64,000 nt of DNA from Triatoma infestans (Eukaryota > Arthropoda > Insecta > Hemiptera > Reduviidae). This document shows positions 45,911 to 55,435 of this stretch, piece after piece. A program made the translations under genes and the position numbers. The stretch is from NCBI GenBank assembly GCA_011037195.1, contig JAAEAF010014518.1, forward strand, positions 1 to 64,000, given 5' to 3'. Under the pieces are notes generated by a model. It made no database searches. It saw nothing but the letters and a program-made list of their open reading frames with translations, and was not told the DNA's origin. The first letter of the stretch is position 1. Every line of letters starts with the position of its first letter.

Positions 45911-46179
45911 ACAACAGTTGTATTTGACAGAGTTGTCTGCGATGCAATAACAACACGTTCAGATAAGCCTACGAGTTATATCACTAAAATTTAACATGTA
46001 CCTAACAACTTATTTGTCATGTTATGTTATATAGCTAAAAATACCACATTTTAAGTAACAAAAATTAATCTGCTATGAAACATGCACACGACTTTCTCCT
46101 ACTCCTTTCAATACAGTTATATATAAAATTACAAATTTTTTTTAAATTTTAAATTTTGCTCATTTATCTTAACATGAAT

Positions 46180-46210
46180 ATAGAGGTGGTGGTGGTGGTG
46201 GTGGGGGGGG
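46180..46210 (+). repeat. (GGT)n then G-run
   Basis: Short trinucleotide array GGTGGTGGTGGTGG followed by eight Gs. Potential G-quadruplex. Confidence 0.85.
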
Positions 46211-46329
46211 CAAGTGCCAACGTATCAACCAAGGCAGGTAGAGAATGATTACATTCTAGAGAGCGCCAATAATGAAGAAATATATTTCCATTTTAACGTC
46301 TCAGGATTCCTCAGAATATACTCGTAAAC

Positions 46330-46500
46330 CTAAAAAAAAAAAAAATTGTTCAGAAAAATGTTATAAATAAAAGTTTTGAGAAAATTTCAAAATTGTCGAA
46401 AACCTATTTCGAAAATCACACTTCCGGTTAATCGATTTTCTTCAATTTGTTTTTGTTTTTTTTCTAGCAATGCTTCCAATATATCTATGATTTATCCATC
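46330..46500 (+). repeat. Dispersed repeat DR body fragment
   Basis: 'cagaaaaatgttataaataa', 'cacttccggttaatcgattt' and 'tcttcaatttg' fit DR body text. Confidence 0.5.
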
Positions 46501-46614
46501 GTAGTTATATAGACGTCAGTGTTAAGGTTTGCAATCAATTCGTGTAGAGAGATGACTTAAACTATATACAAAACGACAGTTGACAATCAACATATAATTG
46601 AAGTAGTCCATAGT

Positions 46615-46690
46615 CTCTGACGATGGATGAAAACCGGAAACCGGTCAGAACCAACAAAATGAAGCATGCTAAGTGGGATAAAATCATTGA
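46615..46690 (+). mobile_element. PLE-type tail with hammerhead-like motif
   Basis: Reads CTGACGATGGATGAAAACCG then GAAACCGGTCAG and 'aacaaaatgaagcatgcta'. This matches the minus-strand tail at 12370-12466 and the relic at 19865. CTGACGA also fits the CUGANGA consensus. The stem between (TGG/CCG side) is weaker here. No PLE coding sequence is adjacent. Confidence 0.5.
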
Positions 46691-46739
46691 TGTTATCCAG
46701 CATTGCACGCTCAACCACATATTCACCACTTCAAATATA

Positions 46740-47240
46740 TATTAATATTATATAGGCGGTAGAATCATAATTTTTTACGAAGTAGTACTTTACTGGGGGA
46801 AGTTACTAATTTCCCGCAGAACCCCCCAAAAAAATCAACTGCCCGGGAAAAATGTTTCAATAAAAGTGATATATGTATTTGTATGTACAAAAAGTATAAG
46901 AAGTTTAAAGAAAATCGTTAGAGGCAATTTCAAGAAAATCGCGAAAAATTAAAAAAAAAAAAAAAAATTGAGTAAAGTCGCACTTTTAGGGTGTTCTGAT
47001 AGATTTTTGCCCGAAACCTTCATATCAGAAGCGTTGCGAAATACCAAATTTGAGGTTCTAGCGATTTTTCTATTTTTGAGATATTCTGATCAAAGACTAT
47101 TCGCTAAAAATAGTTTTTTTTTCGTAATCAGGGGACCTCAAAACACATGTACTCGTATTTCCTGTGAAAAAACAATTTAGAAAATCCAGCACAATCACAA
47201 TATTTTCTCTTATTAGGAGTAAGAGAAAGTTGTATGTTAT
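46740..47240 (+). repeat. Dispersed repeat DR, most complete copy
   Basis: Blocks in order: 'cccgggaaaaatgtttcaat', 'aaagtgatatatgtatttgt', 'agaaaatcgttagaggcaat', 'tcaagaaaatcgcgaaaaat', 'taaagtcgcacttttagggt', 'gatttttgcccgaaacctt', 'caaatttgaggttctagcga', 'caaagactattcgctaaaaa', 'caggggacctcaaaacacat', 'ttcctgtgaaaaaacaattt', 'cacaatcacaatattttctc' and the end hairpin 'ctcttattaggagtaagag'. It is the best template for a DR consensus. The frame 46968-47180 is shadow. Confidence 0.8.
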
Positions 47241-47294
47241 TTAGATACGTAATAATTGCAAGAACCAGGGAAGGGTTAGCGTGCTATCCTTAGA

Positions 47295-47455
47295 TTTTTT
47301 CTTCCTAGAAGCCTCTTGTTGCTCACTGTCCAGTGATGTACAGTGTTGTTTGTGACGAGAGAACACTGTCCGGAAGCAGGCAGTGCACTGAGAAAGCTCC
47401 GGGCGCCAATGACCATAAATGTTGACGCGCCTTAAATTAAAAAAAAAAAAATTGC
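47295..47455 (+). mobile_element. SINE-B copy 2, headless
   Basis: 'ctgtccagtgatgtacagtg', 'aacactgtccggaagcaggc' and 'agtgcactgagaaagctccg' match the body of the SINE-B copies at 19975-20216 and 55436-55655. The tRNA-like head is missing. An A-run (47438-47451) ends it. Confidence 0.75.
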
Positions 47456-47915
47456 AAGAACCGGAACTAATGTGAGTGTTCCACAAAGATTTTTCTTTTT
47501 AATTTTCTTTTTAAAGCTGTACACTGTTTTAAACTGTAAAATATGCTGCAAATAATTCTGTTAGTAAAATGGCATGGTAGAAACACTGCTGATAAATGAC
47601 CAAATTAGTTAGTTTTTTCATTATGACCGAAACATTAGGATTTCTAATACACTTTCTCGAAGGGTATTTTTCTTCTATATATTTAAATAGTAAATTAAAT
47701 ATTATAAAATATTATGTAGAAGAATTATGGAGAAAGCAATTACAATACATTTTAAGACGAAGAAAATAAATAGAACTATATTCGTAGACAAACAATCAGT
47801 CAGTACTTCCAACAATCGTAACAGTGCTACCAACAGTTTACAGTTAAACCTAACGACATTGTTCACCTGTAACACCACATTAAAATAATTTTTTTTGCCG
47901 AAAATGTTTAAAAAG
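47456..47915. other. Unassigned AT-rich region
   Basis: No gene recognised. Confidence 0.35.
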
Positions 47916-47925
47916 AAGTTAATAA
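47916..47925 (+). repeat. Jockey copy 3 target-site duplication, left
   Basis: AAGTTAATAA, repeated at 48309-48318. Confidence 0.75.
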
Positions 47926-48308
47926 CTCGAGTTATGGGGTTAAACCAAGCGTTCCAACATCCATCGCCTACAAACCGTACAATCCAAAATACTCCGTTGT
48001 ATAACCAATGCTTCGTTTTACGTTTCTAACTTTGACAATCCATGCCGATCTCCAGATTCCATTTATAAGTGACCCAGTCAAAATAGGTTATCGCACCCTT
48101 CTCGCCCATCATCACAATCCATTAATTCACCAACTTTTCTCAGTATCCATTCCAGATAACCTTCCTCGACGAATAAGAAGGCAGTGGCCTCGTGATCTCT
48201 TATAAGTGTACAGTGTCACCTTTACCGTCATTATGAGTCATCTCATTGTAGCTGGTTACGCAAGCGTAACAGAAGTTGGAAATTTTCAAATAAATAAAAA
48301 AAGAAAAA
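47926..48308 (+). pseudogene. Jockey-type LINE 3' end, copy 3 (383 bp, TSD)
   Basis: The same C-terminal region as at 26208-26735 but from a diverged subfamily: ELWG-like start, 'tccgttgtataaccaatgct' (LR.ITNAS), then FYVSN.-equivalent text, DLQIPF, NLPRRIRRQWPRDLL and a stop at 48203-48205. It ends in a short 3' UTR with 'aaataaataaaaaaag'. A frame change separates the start from the rest (after about 48005). A 10-bp TSD flanks it. Confidence 0.87.
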
Positions 48309-48318
48309 AAGTTAATAA

Positions 48319-48539
48319 TTTTCAATAAGTGCAGTAACTATCAAGTACAAAAAAAAAAAATCTTTGGTGCCCTATCAAAATGGTAGTACCAAACAAAATA
48401 TCTCGAGAAAAGAAAGTCGCAGGATGTTCAAACTTGATATCCGGTTTAAGGATAACTGGATGTGCCTCTTTTTGAGTGTTTTATTTTTCCAGTTGTTATC
48501 AATATTCTTGAACAAGGAACAAACGATTTTTTCTTTACC
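48319..48539. other. Unassigned spacer with possible DR text
   Basis: 'aatatctcgagaaaagaaag', 'caaacttgatatccggttta' and a 'cctct..gattttttcttta' pattern suggest a decayed DR body. Not certain. Confidence 0.35.
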
Positions 48540-48554
48540 TTGATTGATTGTATT

Positions 48555-48835
48555 TACGTTTGAACTGGAAGTGATTTATTGTCTAAATGAGGAATGAATG
48601 AGTTTAAGCTATATTTCGTAGGTTTAATCTTAGGTCTGGTAATGTGGCTTCTCTCAGGAATATCGAGTACAGGGAAGCGGTTAGTTTGTAGGAGTAACGT
48701 TATGTAGGCGGAGTGTATGTTTGAAATGGTAATTTATTGTCCGAATGGGGATTGAATGCGTTTAGAACAATTAATCGTAGAATTCTAGCTTAGTTTTTAG
48801 TAGTTGTGCTCTTCCCAGGAATATGAGTACTAAGA
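48555..48835 (+). repeat. Diverged tandem duplication, about 165-bp period
   Basis: 'gatttattgtctaaatgagg' at about 48571 and 'aatttattgtccgaatgggg' at about 48730 begin two copies. Both continue with 'attgaatg.gttta', 'tag..gtct/tttt' text and end with 'ctcaggaatatcgagtac' / 'cccaggaatatgagtac'. The second copy leads directly into the reading frame at 48823. Confidence 0.7.
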
Positions 48836-49341
48836 GAAGGTTGAAATTATTGTATCTTGTAATGTGTACATCTTTGGGCGAATTAATAAATGTAAATTGT
48901 ATTGAAATATATTCTTGTTATATATTTTATGATTGTAATGTAAGGAATTTTTCCAATGTATATATTTATAAATTTGGGGTTTTTGAAGGTTGGAAGGCAC
49001 AAAAGAAACAGTTAGTTGAGTCAGAGATACCTGGCCTATCCCTATCACTACATTTATTTAGGACAAAGGGAATTTCCCTCTTCTCACTTTCTCCGGGTGC
49101 CGGTAGAATATATAAGGTGGACCCTTTTAAGGAAGGGGGTCAGTTCAAAATTTGTACTATAAAAAGAGTGAAGTCTGTCATTAGAGAAAGCCATGTTACA
49201 GTAGTGAATGGTAGAAGTGCTCCAAGAAATTCAACCTTCTTCAACTTAAAATATATGCAAAATATGTTAAGTTTTGTAAAAAGCTATTTCTCCCAAATGA
49301 CAAGACCTTATGTTGTTTTATCTCAATACTGTATTTATTAA
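48823..49341 (+). CDS. Unexplained 172-codon open reading frame
   Basis: I do not recognise this protein. The frame runs from ATG at 48823 to TAA at 49339-49341, the longest uninterrupted frame in an AT-rich stretch of the window that is not assigned to a transposon. The N-terminus is hydrophobic and Cys-rich (about residues 8-35). The middle is Ser/Gly-rich (about residues 72-105) and the C-terminus is basic and aromatic. Codon use is AT-biased like the surroundings. It follows a diverged tandem duplication whose second copy overlaps the start codon. It may be chance, an exon, or part of an unknown element. No splice, promoter or homology evidence is available. Confidence 0.25.
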   Translation: MSTKRRLKLLYLVMCTSLGELINVNCIEIYSCYIFYDCNVRNFSNVYIYKFGVFEGWKAQKKQLVESEIPGLSLSLHLFRTKGISLFSLSPGAGRIYKVDPFKEGGQFKICTIKRVKSVIRESHVTVVNGRSAPRNSTFFNLKYMQNMLSFVKSYFSQMTRPYVVLSQYCIY

Positions 49342-50489
49342 TTTTTGACAAATACTGTTTATTTTAATTATATATTTTGAATCTATATATTTAGTTGTTT
49401 TTTCATCCTCCTCAACTTCTGTATAAACACAGACCTCACGAGATCCCATTAGAGAAGATTTCAATTATGAATTATAATAATTAATTATTAATAAAATATT
49501 TAATTCCCCCCCCCCCCCAATACAATCATATTACAATCTATTATGTTTGACTAGTCCTCACCAAAGTAAATAGTGGGAATTGAAAATAATGTACATACCC
49601 GCTGCACAATATTTATTTATCTGTCCGTGACCAGTCCGTTTCGCGTTTTTACTTTATTGAGTATAGCGAATCTTTATGGGCAGTTATGAACGCGAGCTCG
49701 GGAACTGCCTTTGTTTGGAAAAAAAATTAAATAAATCAATGTAGACATCTTTTTGCAAAACATAAGGAAATCGAATTGCTGAAGAGCATTCGGTATTGAT
49801 GAAACACGTGATAATTGTATGATTATTTTTGAGGAAAAAGGCCTTTTAATTCGTATTGGTGTTAAACAAAAATGATTTCATTTTATGAAATTAAGAAGTT
49901 ATGCATAATTTCAATATATCTGAATTTGACACTGGGTCGATTAGAAACTATAATCTGGCGAGATTTTAAGACAATTATTATATAAAAAAAAATTTTCTTG
50001 AGTTGAAAATTAAGTGTCTAATGCGAGATGTTAAAAATTAATTATTAAAGACTAATATCCATTAATTATAGAAAATGTCGCAGAATGAGAAATATAATAT
50101 GCTAGATCCTACATACCAGATTAGAGGTAAACTACATTTTCCTTATAAAATGTGGTAGAGCTAGTTAAGTGCATAGAATTATGAGTTATGCGTGCTTGAT
50201 ATGGAAAACGAGATAAAATAAACTTACAACTGTGTTCCTAGGCCTTCCCTTTTATGTCTTTGAAGTTAGAAATGTAAATCTTAATGGTTCATGTTCATTT
50301 ATAATATAAAATGTAAGCCTGCCACAATATTGCCGCAAGAATTTATAATAAGTCAAGGACTTATATTTGTCATTCAGTATTAATATAAACTGAAGATTTC
50401 TTATGAATGACATATAACTGTGAATGATAAGTGATCAATATTATTATGGACAAATAGAAAATCTAGAAATTTTATTAATTTTTTTATTT
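49342..50489. other. Unassigned AT-rich region
   Basis: Poly-C run of 13 at about 49506-49518. A tetranucleotide-free, low-complexity AT sequence follows. No gene. Confidence 0.4.
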
Positions 50490-50689
50490 TTACTTACTAC
50501 TGTAAACGGAAGTAGTATTGTGGTCGTAACACATTTCCGGAATTGATTTCTTCACCGGAAATACATGTTTTTGTATTTTCGGTTAACCGATTTTGAGAAA
50601 AACCTTATTGTCGGAACCCCTGATAGAACTTTTGAACAAATATCAAGTTTGAACTTTTTGTGATTTTTCCATTTTTGAATAATGTTAAA
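50490..50689 (-). repeat. Dispersed repeat DR copy
   Basis: 'tttacttactactgtaaacg', 'gaagtagtattgtggtcgta', 'caccggaaatacatgttttt' and 'ggttaaccgattttgagaaa' in minus orientation. It is interrupted at 50690 by the LINE fragment. Confidence 0.75.
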
Positions 50690-51305
50690 CGTACAGACCA
50701 AACTCTTTTTTTTTTTGAGGGTTCATGTACTGCGACCACAGATGTATAGGCGATCTATTGTACAGCACCCTCTCCAAGTTGAGCTCCCTAAGAAATCCCA
50801 GAATCTTGGAGGATTCGAGGGTGGGTATTTCCCTCCTCTCCCACCTGGTAACAACCAGGCTGTTGAATTTTCCTTGGATGACGGTGTCACAGTCGATGAG
50901 GTGGTGAATTGGAGTTTCCTTCATCTCCCACAGAATCTGCATGTGCCATCATCTTCTAGACCCAGCTTCCTCAGGTGCCCCCTGAGACTACAGTGCCCCT
51001 TAAGAAATTCCGTAAAAATGTGGATATTGTTTTTACACAGACTGATACAAGCTTTCTATCTTTTCTCCCAGAGAGACCATGGCCTGCCTCAGTCTCGGAA
51101 GAGTGTTCCAGAGACGTCCTCTTTTCGCCAACTCCTCTTTTTTGATTTCTACCAAGAATACCTAGTCGCTGACTTTGCAAAAGGGCTCAGGCTCCACCAA
51201 GGGAGGAGATGCAGCGCCTTCTTTTGCCAGGGTGTCGGCCACTTCATTAACTTCCACGCCAACATAGGACTCATTAACAGAGAAAGAAAACAGTGGAATC
51301 CTCTT
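50690..51305 (-). pseudogene. I/R1/Loa-group LINE C-terminal remnant (RNase H side)
   Basis: The GC-richer stretch reads, on the minus strand and across frames, ADTLAKEGA near 51235, PEPFCKV, then the region ALVLRGHLRKLGLEDDGTCR.CG near 50960, IHHLIDCDT and finally KILGFLRELNLERVL near 50790. This is the tail of a LINE polyprotein after RNase H, with a C-x2-C...H...C knuckle. Stops and frame changes break it. The 208-codon open frame on the plus strand is its antisense shadow. It differs from the family at 16235 and 59755. Confidence 0.75.
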
Positions 51306-51329
51306 TAAATAAACTTATTCGTAAAAAAA

Positions 51330-51810
51330 CTTTCAAACTAAACTTATAGGTCTATAAAAACGCACTTTCGGTCAACCGATTTGTTTGAAACTCGGAATTT
51401 TACCAACATATATAATTTTACCGTCTAATTAATATTATTTATATGAAGAAATCATACAATAAACTAATATAGCACTGTAGAGGAACATATTAAGCCATCC
51501 AGCCTTCAAAAATGAATTTTCCCGGAGAAATGTATCACATAAATAATTGTAACTCTTTCTAAGTGTATAGTCCATCAGACTTCATTAACTTTCCCAGCAC
51601 AGAAAATAGGCTAACTTTATTTCTTCTGCCTAAATCGTTAAGCTTACCTAGGTATTCCATTTTAGAACTGATAACAGACCAAACTCCAAAAAAAAACACT
51701 TTTTCTCACTGAAGGACCTCGAGATACTTGTATCTCTGTTAAAAAAATCGATATCGAAAATTTTGACGCGATTGTAATAGTTTCTCTTCTCAACAGTAAA
51801 AGAAAGAAAT
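51330..51810 (+). repeat. Dispersed repeat DR, long copy
   Basis: 'gcactttcggtcaaccgatt', 'cccggagaaatgtatcacat', 'actgaaggacctcgagatac', 'gacgcgattgtaatagtttc' and 'tctcttctcaacagtaaaag' in the order of other plus copies. Confidence 0.7.
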
Positions 51811-52269
51811 AATTAAGCACTTAACAATAGTACTGCAAAAAAAAAAAAAGCTTTATACATCTTGCCATACTATTCGGTGATTAAATACATCTGATATACA
51901 ATAGCGTGATTACACTTGTTTCCATTGAGTAAAATTAACTTTGAGAAAGTAAGGAAGCAGATTAATTAGTCATCAACTTCATTTAGGACATTAATCACCC
52001 AATAAAAAACCTCCTTAATGACAAAATAAAAACAAACAAATGGTTTCATGTTTGACAAATAATAATGGAGCACTTAGATTGATAGATGAGCCCTAATGAG
52101 GAGATAGATTTGAACGTTTCATCATGGGAAGTGATTTATTTTTTTTATATATTAAATATTTTCTTGAAAATGTTTATCTTTCTCAGATATAAGCAATATA
52201 AATCGATAGGTACTATAGGTAAATACTTACGATTAATTGTGATAAATTTTAAATATTTTAAAATAGTAG
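51811..52269. other. Unassigned AT-rich spacer
   Basis: A-run at 51838-51850. No gene recognised; the frame 52086-52292 runs into the PLE end and has no motif. Confidence 0.35.
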
Positions 52270-52379
52270 TGAATGTTGAAAATGGATTTTGAGGTTTGGT
52301 CAAAATCCATTTTCAACATTGAATACAACGGTGTAACGAACACTAAAAACATAGTAGTGAATGTGATAAAATGCTTCAA

Positions 52380-52865
52380 TCGGTCATTTCATTCATTAAT
52401 GCACCTACATGAAACCTTTCAAAATTCCTTTCCGACATATTAAAACACATTTCTGATAACAGTTATAATATTAAAGATTCCTTTAAGTTAAAAGAAAAAG
52501 TAGATAGCATAAAAACCCCCACCAACTATATCCTTATTTCATTAGATGTTGCTTCCCTGTTTACAAATGTTCCCATTGAAGAAACGATAGAAATTATAAA
52601 AAAGAATTTTTATCTTTTAGAAAATAAAACTAATATCCCTCTTCAAAAATTCATATCTCTGTTATCCCATTGCTGTAAATCAGGATATTTTCAATATAAT
52701 GAACACTTTTACCAACAAATCTTTGGCACAGCCATGGGAAGTAGCCTAGGACCTATTCTTGCGGATATCATCATGTCTGAATTAATTCACAATCATGACT
52801 TCTATAAGGTTTCTAATAAATTTGTAATTAACAAACAATGGAACAATCGCAGAGTTTTATCATCA
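52380..52865 (+). pseudogene. PLE reverse transcriptase, partial
   Basis: One frame, with a TGA at 52410-52412, reads INAPT, NLSKFLSDIL, then ISLDVASLFTNVPIEETI (RT motif A, catalytic Asp in LDVASLF at about 52542) and FGTAMGSSLGPILADI (motif B, about 52726-52772). It then runs into the inverted arm and stops at 52863-52865. The YVDD motif C that should follow motif B is missing. The N-terminal fingers are also absent. These motifs are specific to Penelope-like RTs, which are related to telomerase RT. Confidence 0.88.
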
Positions 52866-53566
52866 TAAATCGATAGTTAGCAACTAAATTTTGTTATGAT
52901 TTACTTTAATATCTAGGTAACATCGCATAAGTTTTGTAATATAAACAATATCTATTTTATCCGTGAATAATGAATGTTTTTATCAATTTATTCGTAGTAA
53001 GAGGAAGTTCTGTGATCGTGTCAATATTCGGAATTGAGTTTTCACCGGAAATACTTTGTTCGTTATTTAATACAAATTTAAAGTTGAAAATGGATTTTGA
53101 GGTTCGGTCAAACAAAAGAACTCTTTTTTAAATTTCTACCGACGTTTCGGCAAATTTATTGCCTTCTTCAGGGTCTGTACAAAGGTTGAAATACATATCA
53201 AAAATAGGACCAACAGAAAATATGAACTTAAACTAAATATTTCCAGAATAAAAATTTTAAACTAAACAATATAAAATAAACTAAGTACAAAATATGATAT
53301 ATATAGAGTACAATTAAATTTATTTTAAATTATTGTAGACAGATCAATATTAAACTAAATCGCAACTATTAATTAATACTAATAACACAATAAACATAAA
53401 ATAAAAAAATAAATAAAATATATATATATATATGTGTGTGTGGCATATATGAGTACAGTATGAAAATAACTTAGGAAATGTACGTACAAAAATTTTTGGT
53501 GAGAATTCCAGTAGTAATTAATAATCTAGCATAACCTGTGACATATCATCACCAAGTGTTACGGAC
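52816..53566. repeat. PLE 3 left inverted arm (about 751 bp)
   Basis: Mirror of 54428-55169. It contains, in minus orientation, CCCTGAAGAAGGCAATAAAT then TTTGCCGAAACGTCGG (about 53136-53176), a decayed DR end (52995-53065) and a short (TA)n/(TG)n run (53419-53442). Few mismatches with the right arm are visible. Confidence 0.92.
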
Positions 53567-54335
53567 GATTATCCGTGAAGAAAATGGTTCTCTTATTACC
53601 AATTGGTTAATGAAATCCATACGTTCTGACAGATTCCTACATTTCCTTTCCAATCATCCATATAACCAGAAAATCAATTTTGTTAAATCCTTTACCAAAC
53701 GTGTACTGCATCTTAGCCATCCTTGTTCTCATGATGAAAACAAGTTAAATTTATCAAAGATTTTTAAAAATAATGGCTATCCCCTCCATATTATACAAAA
53801 AATATTATATCAACCATCCACAGATAATGTGTTCAACCTGACTCCTTCTACGCCATCACAGCAACTTCCAGTATCCTATATATCTATCCCTTACATAGAA
53901 GGTCTATCAGAAAAAATAGCTAAAATTTTCAAGAAATATAACCTTTCCATTGCCCACAAAAACTCCAATCCTCTAAAAAAACTCTTTTCTAAACTAAAAG
54001 ACCCCACACCCACAATTTTATTATCAGATATAATTTATAAAATAAATTGTTTACAATGCCCAGCTACATACATAGGACAAACATATCAATATTTAAAAAA
54101 TAGACTATACCAACATAAATACGACTGTAAAACTAAAAAACCGACTGACATGACTACAGCACTAACGAAACACTGCATACAATACAAACATGAATTTGAC
54201 ATGGAAAACACCAAAATTCTCTCCATAAACAATAATAATAAAAAAAGAAATATATTGGAAATGATTTATATTAAAAAAGATAAATTTTCTATTAATTTTA
54301 GAACAGACACCAAAAAACCTATCCCTCAGCTATAA
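53567..54335 (+). CDS. PLE GIY-YIG endonuclease module, open frame
   Basis: The frame is open from 53538 (ATG) to TAA at 54333-54335, 265 codons; PLE-like text begins at about residue 18 (LITNWLMKSIRSDRFL). The first ten codons lie in the inverted arm, so that ATG is probably accidental. Residues 20-95 are the PLE connector (HP.NQKINFVKS, KNNGYPLHII). Residues 165-245 form the GIY-YIG nuclease: IIYKINC..C (C171, C174), TYIGQT (177-182), R189, H193, H212 and E241 in the LEMIYI block, the expected metal-binding Glu. In PLEs this domain nicks target DNA to prime reverse transcription. No frameshift or stop is present, so it looks young, but without RT it could act only in trans. Confidence 0.85.
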
Positions 54336-54427
54336 CAATCTCCTGGAATTTCCAAAACAACATACAGACTAAGACACGGTTTTCCCATCCCCTCTCCTAG
54401 CCCTTTATAAACCTTGACCCATCCAAT

Positions 54428-55169
54428 GTCCGTAACACTTGGTGATGATATGTCACAGGTTATACTAGATTATTAATTACTACTGGAATTCTCACTAAAA
54501 AATTTTTGTAAGTACATTTCCTAAGTTATTTTCATACTGTACTCATATATGCCACACACATATATATATATATATTATTTATTTTTTTATTTTATGTTTA
54601 TTTTTTTATTAGTATTAATTAATAGTTACGATTTAGTTTAATATTGATCTGTCTACAATAATTTAAAATAAATTTAATTGTACTCTATATATATCATATT
54701 TTGTACTTAGTTTATTTTATATTGTTAAGTTTAAAATTTTTATTCTGGAAATATTTAGTTTAAGTTCATATTTTCTGTTGATCCTATTTTTGATATGTAC
54801 CTTTGTACAGACCTTGAAGAAGGCAATAAATTTGCCGAAACGTCGGTAGAAATTTAAAAAAGAGTTCTTTTGTTTGACCGAACCTCAAAATCCATTTTCA
54901 ACTTTAAATTTGTATTAAATAACGAACAAAGTATTTCCGGTGAAAACTCAATTCCGAATATTGACACGATCACAGAACTTCCTCTTACTACGAATAAATT
55001 GATAAAAACATTCATTATTCACGGATAAAATAGATATTGTTTATATTACAAAACTTATGCGATGTTACCTGGATATTAAAGTAAATCATAACAAAATTTA
55101 GTTGCTAACTATCGATTTATGATGATAAAACTCTTCGATTGTTCCATTGTTTGTTAATTACAAATTTAT
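54428..55169. repeat. PLE 3 right inverted arm (about 742 bp)
   Basis: Mirror of 52816-53566, starting with GTCCGTAACACTTGGTGATG. Its motif (54812-54852) reads CCTTGAAGAAGGCAATAAAT then TTTGCCGAAACGTCGG, so the C of CTGAAGA in the left arm is T here. The PLE terminus 'cctcaaaatccattttcaac' lies at about 54885-54904, and flanking DR-end text follows to 55000. Confidence 0.92.
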
Positions 55170-55435
55170 GCATTTGTAAACTCTAATTAGGAAAATTTGG
55201 TCAACATAAACTTTAAGTTAAATATTTACACTATAGCTTATACAATGTTATTTACACAATTACACATACTGGTTGGTGTAATTATTATTGATTTATTTCA
55301 TTAATTAAATAATATGAACGATATTTTAATAAAACTCTTTGGTATTTAAAAATCAGGCTAAAATTTAAATTATACGTGTTATATTTTTAAATTCTATAAT
55401 CACTTTATTTTGTGAAATGAATTTATTTTTTTTTC
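55170..55435. other. Unassigned AT-rich spacer
   Basis: No gene or repeat recognised. Confidence 0.35.

Larger units (their letters stand above)
52272..55169 (+). mobile_element. Penelope-like element (PLE 3), rearranged
   Basis: At 52273-52313 a tight hairpin made of the family's terminal text (GTTGAAAATGGATTTTGAGG and its mirror) opens the element. A partial RT follows (52380-52865), then an inverted arm (52816-53566), a GIY-YIG endonuclease frame in the loop (53567-54335) and the mirrored arm (54428-55169). The arms include PLE terminal sequence with the hammerhead-like motif, plus a stretch of flanking DNA containing a DR end. The inverted duplication therefore took in non-PLE sequence. 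RT and endonuclease are separated by about 0.7 kb of arm, so no full polyprotein can be made. Confidence 0.88.

Noticed and set aside
50682..51308. 208-codon open frame on the plus strand
   Set aside because: It is antisense to a LINE C-terminal remnant whose motifs (ADTLAKEGA, HLRKLGLEDDGTC, LRELNLERVL) read on the minus strand.
52272..55169. LTR retrotransposon interpretation of the repeats around the endonuclease
   Set aside because: The repeats are inverted, not direct, and the encoded motifs are PLE RT and GIY-YIG rather than gag/integrase.
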